Shown: one piece after another, positions 9,095 to 17,389 of the stretch
Layout: each line of letters begins with the position of its first letter
How positions within the stretch are numbered: position 1 is the first letter of the stretch
Assembly: GCF_000376425.1 (NCBI RefSeq)
Contig: NZ_AQWL01000001.1
Span: 52,347 to 116,346, forward strand
Direction: 5' to 3'
From: Thiobacillus denitrificans DSM 12475
GTDB taxonomy: Bacteria; Pseudomonadota; Gammaproteobacteria; Burkholderiales; Thiobacillaceae
DNA length: 64,000 bases
Position numbers and translations under genes: made by a program
The notes under the pieces: generated by a model
The model's input: the letters and a program-made list of their open reading frames with translations, nothing else
Told to the model about the DNA's origin: nothing
Databases searched by the model: none

Positions 9095-9227
9095 CCATCG
9101 ATCTTCAAGGCTGCGGCGCGGCTCGTCCGCGTTGATCGAAACCCGTTCGCATCGCATCCCTTGACGCGAACAGCCACCGCATCCGCGGTGGTGGATGCCC
9201 GCTCGTCACCTGTTCCATCCCCATCGT

Positions 9228-9253
9228 CCCCCGGAGGGTTTGCCCTCCTGGGG
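9228..9253. repeat. Strong GC-rich hairpin upstream of radC
   Basis: Two arms (9228-9238 and 9243-9253) pair over eleven positions with one mismatch around a TTTG loop. There is no T-run after it, so it is not a classical terminator. It lies about 37 bases before the radC start, in the 195-bp gap after the DsbA-like gene. It may be an mRNA processing or stability element. Function is unknown. Confidence 0.5.
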
Positions 9254-9289
9254 CAGGCGCCCTCCGATCTCATCCATTGGAGGTTCGCC

Positions 9290-9784
9290 ATGTCTCTTGC
9301 CATCGCCGACTCCCGCCCGGAGTCGCTCACCCTGATCGCCGCCCAGCACGAAGACTGGATCATCCAGCAGGCCATCACCCTGCTGGAGAACCGCGTGTTC
9401 AAGGCCGGTCCGGCGCTGGGCAGTCCCGCCGCCGTGCGCGACTACCTGCGCCTGAAACTGGTCGCGGAGCCGAACGAAATCTTCGCCGTCGTGTTTCTCG
9501 ACAACCAGCACCAGGTGCTCGCCTACGAGCCGCTGTTCAAGGGCACGGTCGACCAGACTTCGGTGTATCCGAGGGTGGTGGTCCAGCGTGCGCTGGCGCT
9601 CAACGCTTCGGCGCTGATCCTGGCGCATCAGCATCCCTCGGGGAACACCGAGCCCTCGGCCGCTGATCGTGTGATCACCGAGCGGCTGAAGAGCGCCCTG
9701 GCCACCGTCGATGTCCGGGTGCTGGATCACTTCATCGTCGGCAAGGGCAGCCCGTACTCGTTCGCCGAAGCCGGCTTGTTGTAG
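9290..9784 (+). CDS. radC: RadC family JAB-domain protein
   Basis: A 164-residue protein of the RadC/YeeS family with a JAB1/MPN-like metal-binding motif. It shows HQHPSG near residues 115-120 and a following D about ten residues on (SAAD), matching the H-x-H-P-x-G-x(n)-D signature. RadC proteins are common passengers of ICEs and genomic islands, and their role there is unsettled. The start is ATG 9290, preceded by ttggagg at 9277-9283. The N-terminal HhH domain of full-length RadC is missing, as usual for island copies. Confidence 0.92.
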   Translation: MSLAIADSRPESLTLIAAQHEDWIIQQAITLLENRVFKAGPALGSPAAVRDYLRLKLVAEPNEIFAVVFLDNQHQVLAYEPLFKGTVDQTSVYPRVVVQRALALNASALILAHQHPSGNTEPSAADRVITERLKSALATVDVRVLDHFIVGKGSPYSFAEAGLL

Positions 9785-9790
9785 TCCGCA

Positions 9791-9811
9791 GGCGCCCCTT
9801 CCGGGGGCGCC
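9791..9811 (+). terminator. Probable terminator after radC
   Basis: A perfect eight-base-pair GC stem (9791-9798 with 9804-9811) with a TTCCG loop begins six bases after the radC stop. The following bases (ttgcgtctt) are only moderately T-rich. It separates the first half of the transfer operon from the methyltransferase cassette. Confidence 0.5.
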
Positions 9812-9915
9812 TTGCGTCTTGCCCCTATCCACACGTTCGCGATGCGCTCTGATGGTCGCGACTTTCGGAAGCTTGGAAGGCTTGTGGGATAGGCGGCTGA
9901 ACCGGCCTTTACCTG

Positions 9916-9944
9916 TTGAGAAGCACACCTTTGCATGGCAGAAT
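9916..9944 (+). promoter_or_regulatory. Candidate promoter of the HTH-methyltransferase-nuclease cassette
   Basis: A -35-like TTGAGA (9916-9921; 5/6 match) and a -10-like CAGAAT (9939-9944; 4/6) are separated by 17 bases. The site lies about 30 bases before the ATG of the first cassette gene and after the radC terminator. Prediction from consensus only. Confidence 0.35.
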
Positions 9945-9974
9945 CTGCATATTTTCTAGTTGCCAGCAACGCGA

Positions 9975-10451
9975 ATGTCTGCCGTCACCGCCATCCAGTA
10001 CACTCAGGACCAGATGCGCACGCTAACCGGCGTGTCCGTCGAAACGGTGCGGCATTGGCGCAAGACCGTGCCCTACTTGGCGTCCAAGACCGGGAAGGCT
10101 GCCCGATTCACCTTCGCGGATCTCCTAGGCTTGGCCGTTACCAATGAGTTGGTCAGCTCGTTGGGAGTGCACATCGCCACCGTCAGCGTCGGCGTTGACG
10201 CGCTCTTTCGGTTGCTGGGCACGAGTAGCGCATTGGCGCTGAATGGGTCCGTGGCGTTCGTGACGGCCACTTCGGCGACCCTGTGCGATATCGGCCCCGA
10301 GGGGATTGGACCGGCGCCGACGCAACCGACTCTCGTCATCCCGCTCGATCCGTTGATCATGCGGCTTCAGCAGCACATGCTGCCGATCGTCCCGACGCCG
10401 AGCCAGGCAGCGTTGCCGTTTCCACCCGAAGCTATCCGGAGTAGGGCGTGA
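9975..10451 (+). CDS. MerR-like helix-turn-helix protein, first gene of the cassette
   Basis: A 158-residue protein. Residues 9-55 resemble a MerR-type winged helix (YTQDQMRTLTGVSVETVRHW, then a FTFADLLGLAV helix). The rest is a hydrophobic middle and a proline-rich C-terminus, with no dimerisation coiled coil or metal-binding Cys. It may bind DNA, perhaps as the controller of the methyltransferase/nuclease genes that follow with GTGA overlap. ATG 9975 is preferred over a TTG at 9960; neither has a good ribosome binding site. Family unknown to me. Confidence 0.75.
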   Translation: MSAVTAIQYTQDQMRTLTGVSVETVRHWRKTVPYLASKTGKAARFTFADLLGLAVTNELVSSLGVHIATVSVGVDALFRLLGTSSALALNGSVAFVTATSATLCDIGPEGIGPAPTQPTLVIPLDPLIMRLQQHMLPIVPTPSQAALPFPPEAIRSRA

Positions 10452-13411
10452 ACACTGCCACGCTGGAACAGGTGCTCGCCGCAACCGGCTACCTGCCGGA
10501 CGGGCAACCCGCGCCCGGTCTTCGGTTGGGGGCCGAGGCGCAGTCCTCGCGCCACGGCCGCGTTTTTGTTCCGGACGCATTGTGGCGCAGCGCGTCGTCG
10601 TTGACCGTCTACTTCAAGTTTGAGCAAAGCGCGCCTGCAGACGATCTGGTCAGCCAGTGGCGACGAGAGGTCTGGAACGAGGGGTTCGCGCCGTTGCTGT
10701 GGGTGATCTCGCCGCAGCGTATCGACCTGTACAACGGTTTCGGCACACCCGCGAAAGAAGGCGATGCCCAGAGACATTTGATTCGGCGTTTCGAGAACAT
10801 CGAAGGTTCGCTTCATGAACTGGACGAGTTGGCCGGCCGACTGGCGATCGAGACGGGCCAATTCTGGGCCCAGGTGCCGGCCATCGATCGCAAGACCAGC
10901 GTCGATCAGAAGCTCCTGTCTGACCTTGGATGTCTCGAACGCGATTTGGTCGCAGGCAATCTCGCGCGCGATGCGGCGCAGGCCTTGATTGGGCGCGTGA
11001 TCTTCACCCAGTACCTGATTGACCGCGAGATCGTCAGTGCGGCGCGGTTGAAGCGGGTATGCGGCCGCACGGCGTTGCCGGCGATCCTGCACGACCGGCC
11101 AGCGACCAGCAAGCTGTTCGCATGGCTGGCCCAGACCTTCAACGGCGATATGTTTCCGCCCTCGTCGGTGAAAACGACACCAGCAGCTCACCATTTGACG
11201 CGGGTTGCGGAGTTCCTGGAGGCTGTCGATCCTGAAAGCGGGCAACTCAGCTTCTTCCCGTACCAGTTCGACGTGATTCCGGTCGAGCTCATCAGCTCGA
11301 TCTACGAGCAGTTTGCACATGCTGAGCCGCAGACTGGAGGAAAGCGCACAGAAGCGTTGCGAAACGGCGTGCACTACACGCGACTGTCCGTCGTCTCGCT
11401 GGTCCTCGATGAGGTCATGGATGGTCTATCTGGACGGGAGTCGGTGCTGGATTTGACGTGCGGCTCCGGTGTCTTCCTGGTCGAAGCGCTGCGGCGCTTG
11501 GTTCATCTTCGCTCGCAAGGTCAGCCGCCCACGAGGGAGCTGATCCGCTCGACGCTCTACGGGCAGGTGTATGGCGTAGACATTAGCGAAGCCGCGATTC
11601 GCGTCGCTGCGTTCAGCCTGTACCTGGCTGCGCTTGAGCTGGACCCTGACCCGCAACCACCGCAGTCCCTGAAGTTCCAGCCATTGATCGGCAGGACATT
11701 GCTCGTCGGTGACGCTCGTACTGTCGAACGTGATGGAGATGGCAAGGCCGTGCTGGCGACGCCGACAGGGCTGAAGCAGTTCGACCTTATCGTGGGCAAT
11801 CCCCCTTGGAGCTTTAGGGGGCAGACAGGAACCGAAGCGCGGCGCAAGACCAGGGTTGCGGGCGTACCTGCGCAACCGCGCGGTGAAGGCTTGGATTTCG
11901 TGTTGCGAGCGGCGGAGTTCTCACATGAGAAGACCCGTTTCGGCATCATTCTTAGCGCGATGCCGTTCTTCAGCCGCAGCGGCACCGGCATGGCAGCAGC
12001 TCAGCATGTGATGCGAGCCGTGGCTCCGATCACCTTGGTAAATCTGTCCAATTTGTGCAGTTGGCTCTTCGCGACAGCGGCCATGCCCGCAGTGGTTCTC
12101 TTTGCCCGTCATCGACCGAAGCAGCGAACGGATCAGGTCACGGTCGTTCAGATCCCGTGGACGCCCAGCGGTGCAAGGACTCATTCGTTCGAGGTGGCGC
12201 CGAGTGACGTCATCACTTTGACACTCGACGAAATCCAAGAACAGCCGTTGAAGCTCAAGGCAGCAGCCGTTGGCCGGCGCCGTGACCTCCTATTGCTGGA
12301 TGACTTGACTTCGGCCCACAGAAATCTGGGCGAGCAACTCTCATTACTCGACACTACCTTCCAGGTTGGATTGATTCGCGGGGCCCCAGAGAATCAGACG
12401 CGCGATGCTCGCCCGCTAAAAGGATTGGATGTACTGCAAGTCAAAGACATGCAGCACTTCAACATTCCCGATGATTTGCCGACTTTCAGCCAATCGAAGG
12501 CACAATGGCCACGATCGCGGGAGATATATCAAGCCCCGCTTCTCATCGTGAAGGAAATGCTTCTGGGGAGTCCACGCGTCTTGGCGGCCGTCTCCGAGCG
12601 GGATCTCGTCTTCACGAACTCATACTTCGCAGTGTCTCTTCCGAGAGGGCACACGCGGACGGCACATTTGCTTGCCACCGTGTTGAGTTCTGCTTTTGCG
12701 ACATGGTTCTTCTATCTGACCGCTGCAGAGTTTGGAATCTACAAGAGGAAGCTGCTGGCTCGCGACCTCAGCTTCCTACCGGTGCCTAATTTCACGAGCG
12801 CAGTGAAATCTGAGGCTGGCCAGCGCCTGCTGCAGATTGAGAAGAATCTGCGCGCCAACGGCACCGACGAGAGGGGATGGGCTGAACTGGACGAAGCTGT
12901 CTTCGATCTGTACGAACTGAACGATGCCGACCGAACTGTCATTCGAGACGGCCTCCTTCGCGCCGGGTGGCAATGGGAAACCGGCCGCGAATCATCCGTG
13001 GAGCCATCGGACAGTCGTACTGAGGTCACGGCGTATGCCAAGACGTTCCTGTCCGTTATCGAGGATTGGCTTTCCGTTCGCAATAAGCGGCACATGCGCG
13101 CCGAAGTGCTCGACTTGCCAAGCAGTTCGGCCTTGCGCGTCGTGCGCTTTGTCTTGGAAGAGGGGCCGGGTAATGCGAGCGTGAGCGTCGTGGCACCACA
13201 AGGCGAGTTGGGTGAAGTACTGGCACGTATCGGCAGGCGCCTGAAAGTCAAGATTGCGACCGCGCTCAGTGCAGAGCGGGAATTGCGAGTACACGGACGC
13301 AACGAAGTCGTGATCATCAAGCCAGCAGCGCGGCGCTACTGGATGGGCATAGCGGCACTGGAAGATGCCGATGCAGTGGTCGCGGAGAGCTTTTCAGGGG
13401 GCAAAGTTTGA
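10448..13411 (+). CDS. N6-adenine DNA methyltransferase, Eco57I/type IIG-like
   Basis: A 987-residue protein. Motif I is DLTCGSG at residues 335-341 and catalytic motif IV is NPPW at 451-454, the gamma-class N6-adenine MTase order. About 330 residues precede the MTase domain. They include LTVYFKFEQ and an aromatic strand region that may be a degenerate nuclease or a specificity/structural domain, without a clear D...ExK. Some 500 residues follow NPPW, probably including the target recognition domain. Length suits type IIG/BREX-like enzymes. It starts at GTG 10448 inside the stop of the HTH gene and overlaps the nuclease-like gene by four bases. Codon use looks less GC-rich than the ICE backbone. 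Confidence 0.88.
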   Translation: MNTATLEQVLAATGYLPDGQPAPGLRLGAEAQSSRHGRVFVPDALWRSASSLTVYFKFEQSAPADDLVSQWRREVWNEGFAPLLWVISPQRIDLYNGFGTPAKEGDAQRHLIRRFENIEGSLHELDELAGRLAIETGQFWAQVPAIDRKTSVDQKLLSDLGCLERDLVAGNLARDAAQALIGRVIFTQYLIDREIVSAARLKRVCGRTALPAILHDRPATSKLFAWLAQTFNGDMFPPSSVKTTPAAHHLTRVAEFLEAVDPESGQLSFFPYQFDVIPVELISSIYEQFAHAEPQTGGKRTEALRNGVHYTRLSVVSLVLDEVMDGLSGRESVLDLTCGSGVFLVEALRRLVHLRSQGQPPTRELIRSTLYGQVYGVDISEAAIRVAAFSLYLAALELDPDPQPPQSLKFQPLIGRTLLVGDARTVERDGDGKAVLATPTGLKQFDLIVGNPPWSFRGQTGTEARRKTRVAGVPAQPRGEGLDFVLRAAEFSHEKTRFGIILSAMPFFSRSGTGMAAAQHVMRAVAPITLVNLSNLCSWLFATAAMPAVVLFARHRPKQRTDQVTVVQIPWTPSGARTHSFEVAPSDVITLTLDEIQEQPLKLKAAAVGRRRDLLLLDDLTSAHRNLGEQLSLLDTTFQVGLIRGAPENQTRDARPLKGLDVLQVKDMQHFNIPDDLPTFSQSKAQWPRSREIYQAPLLIVKEMLLGSPRVLAAVSERDLVFTNSYFAVSLPRGHTRTAHLLATVLSSAFATWFFYLTAAEFGIYKRKLLARDLSFLPVPNFTSAVKSEAGQRLLQIEKNLRANGTDERGWAELDEAVFDLYELNDADRTVIRDGLLRAGWQWETGRESSVEPSDSRTEVTAYAKTFLSVIEDWLSVRNKRHMRAEVLDLPSSSALRVVRFVLEEGPGNASVSVVAPQGELGEVLARIGRRLKVKIATALSAERELRVHGRNEVVIIKPAARRYWMGIAALEDADAVVAESFSGGKV

Positions 13412-14079
13412 GGATCCCCTATGAGACACCTCCTGCACTGGGCAGAGAGTTCATTGAACTTGAGCCCGAGGTTGTGGCGGTCATTCTGCTGACACTGGCC
13501 GCAGGTTGGCAGCGAGCATGCGCAGCCGAGGACGTGAATGCCAACGCTGGAGAGGTAATCATGACCGAGCGCCTGCGGGACGGGATGCGCATTGCGCTGA
13601 AGAACTCCCCGTGGAAGCAGATCATGGTGCTGCCTGGCACGGAATCGCGATCTAAAAGCAACGTGATGCTGCCAGACGGACGTACCGACATCCCGCTGGC
13701 GTTCGTCGAAATTTTCTTGCGCACGCAGGAGCATGATCCGCACGCGATCATCGAATGCAAACGAATCGCCGGGTCGGACACTCACTTGTGTCGAGAGTAC
13801 GTCGTCGAGGGCATGGATCGATTCATCCAGGAGAAGTACGGCGAGAACCATGCTATCGGCTTCATGGTGGGGTACGTTCTTGCCGGCGTTCCTTCGGAAT
13901 CCGCGGATGGCGTCAATGCTTACTTGAGAAGAGTTTCGCGCTCGGTAGATCGCCTCGCCCCGAGCGACATCAGTGACGGGACTTGGCAGAGCCTACACGC
14001 ACGCTCCAAGCCGTCGATGCCGATTCGCTTACAGCATGCGTTTCTTGGGTTCGCGGGCACCTCAGCGTCCCGCACCTGA
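13408..14079 (+). CDS. Putative PD-(D/E)XK nuclease of the methyltransferase cassette
   Basis: A 223-residue protein of no family I recognise. D94 (in GRTDIPLAF) followed by E116-C-K118 (in AIIECKR) has the spacing and hydrophobic-strand context of a PD-(D/E)XK active site. A helical segment lies before it (about 16-60) and a polar tail after it. It is likely the restriction effector or a partner of the methyltransferase. The start is TTG 13408, overlapping the upstream stop (TTGA) and preceded by aggggg at 13396-13401. The in-window ATG at 13421 is out of frame. Confidence 0.7.
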   Translation: MRIPYETPPALGREFIELEPEVVAVILLTLAAGWQRACAAEDVNANAGEVIMTERLRDGMRIALKNSPWKQIMVLPGTESRSKSNVMLPDGRTDIPLAFVEIFLRTQEHDPHAIIECKRIAGSDTHLCREYVVEGMDRFIQEKYGENHAIGFMVGYVLAGVPSESADGVNAYLRRVSRSVDRLAPSDISDGTWQSLHARSKPSMPIRLQHAFLGFAGTSASRT

Positions 14080-14130
14080 TCTCCGCCTCCGACAGGAGGC
14101 AATCACAACGCTCACAACGGCATAGGGTAT

Positions 14131-14162
14131 GAAACCGGCAGGGGCCGGATGCGGTTTCTTTG
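14131..14162 (+). terminator. Candidate terminator of the cassette
   Basis: GAAACCG (14131-14137) pairs with CGGTTTC (14152-14158), with further GC pairing inside, followed by TTTGTC. It lies about 50 bases after the nuclease stop and 60 before the next transfer gene. A second small stem (GCCTCC-GACA-GGAGGC, 14085-14100) lies just upstream. Confidence 0.5.
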
Positions 14163-14222
14163 TCGCGCTAGATCGGCACTTGAAGTCGACTGTGACTTTG
14201 ATCGACTCCAAGGACGCCCGAT

Positions 14223-14666
14223 ATGCCGGCCCCCGTCTTCAAGGCTTCGCCCCGGCTGCCGACCATCAGCATTGCGCCCGGACTGTGGGCAGTGCTGTTC
14301 ATGTTTACCCAGACTGCAGCAGCCGACGTGCTCGTCGTCACCGACAGCCGTCATCCGGTGCAGGCTCCAGCCGGCGTGCGGATCATCGAGCTGGACCAGG
14401 CCACGCGCATCGAGGTCGAACTCGCCGCGCACCTACCGGCCGACCCGCAACAGGCTGCAGCCCTGGTGCGGCAGCGGTTGCATGACGGCGGCGAGGCCCT
14501 TCAACGCCGCATCGGCCACGCCTACCAAGGTGTCGCGGATGCCTGGGGACTGGGCATCGCCAAGATTCCCGCCGTGGTGGTCGATCGACGCTACGTGGTC
14601 TACGGCGAGCCCGACGTGCCCCGCGCCGTCGCGCGCATCAACGCCTACCGGAGCACGCAGCCATGA
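14223..14666 (+). CDS. Integrating conjugative element protein, TIGR03757 (PFL_4709) family
   Basis: A 147-residue exported protein with an N-terminal hydrophobic segment ending near AAADV. It then shows a thioredoxin-like pattern with GIAKIPAVVVDRRYVVYG near the C-terminus and no CXXC pair. Position before TIGR03756 is typical; it resembles TrbC/TraW-type pilus assembly factors (inference). Its stop overlaps the next start (ATGA). Confidence 0.87.
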   Translation: MPAPVFKASPRLPTISIAPGLWAVLFMFTQTAAADVLVVTDSRHPVQAPAGVRIIELDQATRIEVELAAHLPADPQQAAALVRQRLHDGGEALQRRIGHAYQGVADAWGLGIAKIPAVVVDRRYVVYGEPDVPRAVARINAYRSTQP

Positions 14667-15637
14667 GCCTCCTGCTGGCATCCCGGCGCCTGCGCGCCAC
14701 CGTCGCCTCGCTGCTGCTGAGCACGGCCACGTCGACGTTCGCCCTGGACACCGCCACCATCGTCTCGTCGGCGCTGTCCCCCGACTGCCTCGAATACCGC
14801 GTGGTCGGAATCTGCTACTGGCTGTACTGCACGCCCTTCGGCTGCTCGGTTCGCACCTCCGTCAAGGTGCGCCACTACGTCCCCGATGCGGTGGTGTCGA
14901 GCTACTCGAACACCGGCGAAAACCCGTGGCAGGAAGTCAGGGCGATGAGCATGCCCAACCCGACCGCCAAGGCTGGCGGTGACGGCACGACCAATCACGA
15001 CAACGAGAACAACCTCGCCAAGTTCAAGAACGCCGATGTCATCGGCCATCCGGCCGGGATGGTGTTCAGCCAGTTCGCCAGCGCCTCCGGCTACACCTGC
15101 GAAGGCGCTGGCACGGCCTTCATGCCGTATCTGCTGAGCACGCTCGACACGATCGCCTGGCGCTACAACATCCCGGAAGCGTTCTACCCCGAAGCGCTCA
15201 TCCCCGGCCGGCGCGAAATCGGTACGCGCACCGGCCTGAACCTCTGGGGCAACGTGTATCCCCGCGGTGGCTTCCTGCACCAGACCGACGATCACAAGAG
15301 CGGCGCCGTGGTCGCGCAGCGCGCGGGCGACATCGTGACGCGCCGCAACCAGATTCACGTGTACCAGCCACTGCTGGCCAACGCCCGCGACGGGTACTGG
15401 CCGGCCGGCGCGTTGATGGAGACCGACGCCTCGACGGGCAAGTGGCAGGAGCTGACGCCCACGCTCTCGAACAGTTGCGTGGTCTTCCCGCACAGCCGCA
15501 CCCGCGTGCAGGCCCAGCAAGGCGACTACGCCTGGGCCTTGTGGCGGCCTTACTCCTGCTGCCGGCGCCGTGGCCAGGTCTTCCTCGGCAGCGTCGATTT
15601 CATGTTAGGAACCCACGATGAACGCCTCCCTCCCTGA
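14663..15637 (+). CDS. Integrating conjugative element protein, TIGR03756 (PFL_4710) family, TraU-like
   Basis: A 324-residue exported protein with a signal peptide (to about residue 29, STFALD). The mature region is Cys-rich, including DCLEYRVVGICYWLYCTPFGC near residues 36-56 and a C-terminal CCRRRG, so disulfides are likely. This is the TraU type of mating-pair stabilisation or DNA-uptake protein. It overlaps both neighbours (four bases upstream, twenty downstream). The DsbA-like gene of the same element is a plausible folding helper. Confidence 0.9.
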   Translation: MSLLLASRRLRATVASLLLSTATSTFALDTATIVSSALSPDCLEYRVVGICYWLYCTPFGCSVRTSVKVRHYVPDAVVSSYSNTGENPWQEVRAMSMPNPTAKAGGDGTTNHDNENNLAKFKNADVIGHPAGMVFSQFASASGYTCEGAGTAFMPYLLSTLDTIAWRYNIPEAFYPEALIPGRREIGTRTGLNLWGNVYPRGGFLHQTDDHKSGAVVAQRAGDIVTRRNQIHVYQPLLANARDGYWPAGALMETDASTGKWQELTPTLSNSCVVFPHSRTRVQAQQGDYAWALWRPYSCCRRRGQVFLGSVDFMLGTHDERLPP

Positions 15638-17024
15638 CTTCCTGCGCCGCGCGAAGTCGCACTTGCGGGCCACGCTGCTCGTGGCGGCCATCACGCTGGT
15701 CGTCGGCGTCGCCTGGGCGCAGACCCGCATCGACCCAAATGGCGTGAACGCCAGCGGCAGCGTGATCGGCGACGACGTGCTCTACAGCATCGGCGGCGGC
15801 CGGGCCGTGTCGATGGGTGGTGCCGGCAACATGCAGAGCATCGGCGTGGGGATCGGCTGGAACAGCAACCTGATCTGCGGCGACATGAGCATCACCACGA
15901 CGCTGCAGAACCAGCTCAACGGCATCACCAACGGCTTCCAGACGATCATGAGCAACGTGATCCAGAACGCCACCAGCGCCGTGGCCTCGCTGCCGGCCCT
16001 GATCATCCAGCGCGCCGACCCGGGGCTCTACAACCTGCTGACCAACGGCATCCTCCAGGCACGCATGGACTTCGACCGCTCGAAGATGACCTGCCGGGCC
16101 ATCGCCAATCGGATGGCGGACATGGCCGGCGGCCAAGCCGGCTGGGACCAACTCGCCGAGGGGATGGCGCTGCGGGATGCGGTCAGCAGCACCGATGCCG
16201 TCTCCGCCATCGAGCAAGCCGAGTCCAACAAAGGGAACAACGGCGTGCCCTGGGTCGGCGGCGGCAACGCGGGCGGCTCCGGCCAGAGTTCGATCAAGGT
16301 GGTCGGCGATGTGACGCGAGCGGGCTACAACCTGCTCAACGGGCGCAACGCCACCGATACCTCGTCGATCGCGCGCAGCGCCTGCGGCAACCGCCTGACC
16401 TGCCAGACCTGGTCGTCGCCTGGCGCGGCCGCGGCCTTTGCGAACCGCGTGCTGGGCGAACGCGAGCAACGCACCTGCGAAAACTGCACGAAGACCCAGA
16501 CCACGCCTGGCGTCGGGCTCACGCCAATGATCCAGGAAGAGTACGAGACCAAGCTGCAGGTGTTGCAGGAACTGGTGACGGGCGCCCGGCCGACGACGCT
16601 GGCCAATCTCGACGCGGCCGGCAGCAGTTCGCTGCCGATCACCCGCGGCGTGATCGAGGCCCTGCGTGACGAGCCCGACCAGGACGTGCTGGGCCGGCGC
16701 CTCGCGTCCGAGGCTGCGCTGTCCAGCGTGCTGGAGAAGGCCCTGCTGCTGCAACGTACGTTGCTGACCGGCAAGAAGGAGCCGAACGTCGCCGCCAACG
16801 AGCTGGCCGTGCAGGCGGTCGACCAGGAGAACAGCGCGCTGGAGCAGGAGATCAACAACCTCAAGACCGAGCTGGAGCTGCGCCGCACGCTGGCCGGCAA
16901 CTCGGCCATGACGATCATCCAGCGCCACAGCACCCGCGCTGCCGGCTCGCGCGGCGTCTTCGAGGGCGACACCACGCGCGACCGTCTGCGGGAAGTCCAG
17001 AAGCCGCGGAGCGGTACGCCATGA
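15618..17024 (+). CDS. Integrating conjugative element protein, TIGR03755 (PFL_4711) family
   Basis: A 468-residue exported protein with an N-terminal hydrophobic signal (about residues 17-35, ending VAWAQT). A Gly/Ser/Asn-rich N-terminal half follows, then a helical C-terminal third with heptad-like Leu/Glu spacing around residues 385-425. Gene position resembles TraH/TraN-like assembly factors (inference). The end overlaps the next start by four bases. Confidence 0.9.
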   Translation: MNASLPDFLRRAKSHLRATLLVAAITLVVGVAWAQTRIDPNGVNASGSVIGDDVLYSIGGGRAVSMGGAGNMQSIGVGIGWNSNLICGDMSITTTLQNQLNGITNGFQTIMSNVIQNATSAVASLPALIIQRADPGLYNLLTNGILQARMDFDRSKMTCRAIANRMADMAGGQAGWDQLAEGMALRDAVSSTDAVSAIEQAESNKGNNGVPWVGGGNAGGSGQSSIKVVGDVTRAGYNLLNGRNATDTSSIARSACGNRLTCQTWSSPGAAAAFANRVLGEREQRTCENCTKTQTTPGVGLTPMIQEEYETKLQVLQELVTGARPTTLANLDAAGSSSLPITRGVIEALRDEPDQDVLGRRLASEAALSSVLEKALLLQRTLLTGKKEPNVAANELAVQAVDQENSALEQEINNLKTELELRRTLAGNSAMTIIQRHSTRAAGSRGVFEGDTTRDRLREVQKPRSGTP

Positions 17025-17374
17025 GCCGGCTCGCCTGGCTGCGGCTGCCATGGCTGTTCAACCGCCGCGTCGGCGTGGCGCTGCTGTGGACCTTGCTGGT
17101 GGTCGCCGCCGCGGTGGCGGTGAACATCGCCGGCATCCACGTGGTCGGCGGCGTCGAGGGCTGGCAGCACTGGCTGCAGGCGCACGCCGGCCACTTCTTC
17201 GTGTGGCGTCTGTGCCTCTACGGAGCGACGGCTTACGGCTGGTGGTGGATGCGTCGGCGCCTGTTGCGGCGGGAGCCGTCCCGCGAGACGCATCAGCGCC
17301 TGCTGCGCACGGAGCTCGCGGCCGTGATCGCCGTGGTCGCGCTGGAAGCCAGCCAATTGTTGCAGCACGGCTGA
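17021..17374 (+). CDS. Small membrane protein between TIGR03755 and TraG
   Basis: A 117-residue protein with a transmembrane helix near residues 18-37, an amphipathic middle with many Trp residues, a basic patch (RRRLLRREPSRE), and a hydrophobic C-terminal helix. It occupies the usual short-gene slot before TraG in this ICE family. Function is unknown. It is coupled to the previous gene by ATGA overlap. Confidence 0.75.
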   Translation: MSRLAWLRLPWLFNRRVGVALLWTLLVVAAAVAVNIAGIHVVGGVEGWQHWLQAHAGHFFVWRLCLYGATAYGWWWMRRRLLRREPSRETHQRLLRTELAAVIAVVALEASQLLQHG

Positions 17375-17389
17375 GACCGGGAGGCAGGC

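Noticed and set aside
14085..14100. Small GCCTCC-GACA-GGAGGC stem as the cassette terminator
   Set aside because: No T-run follows it; the longer stem at 14131-14158 followed by TTT is the better candidate.
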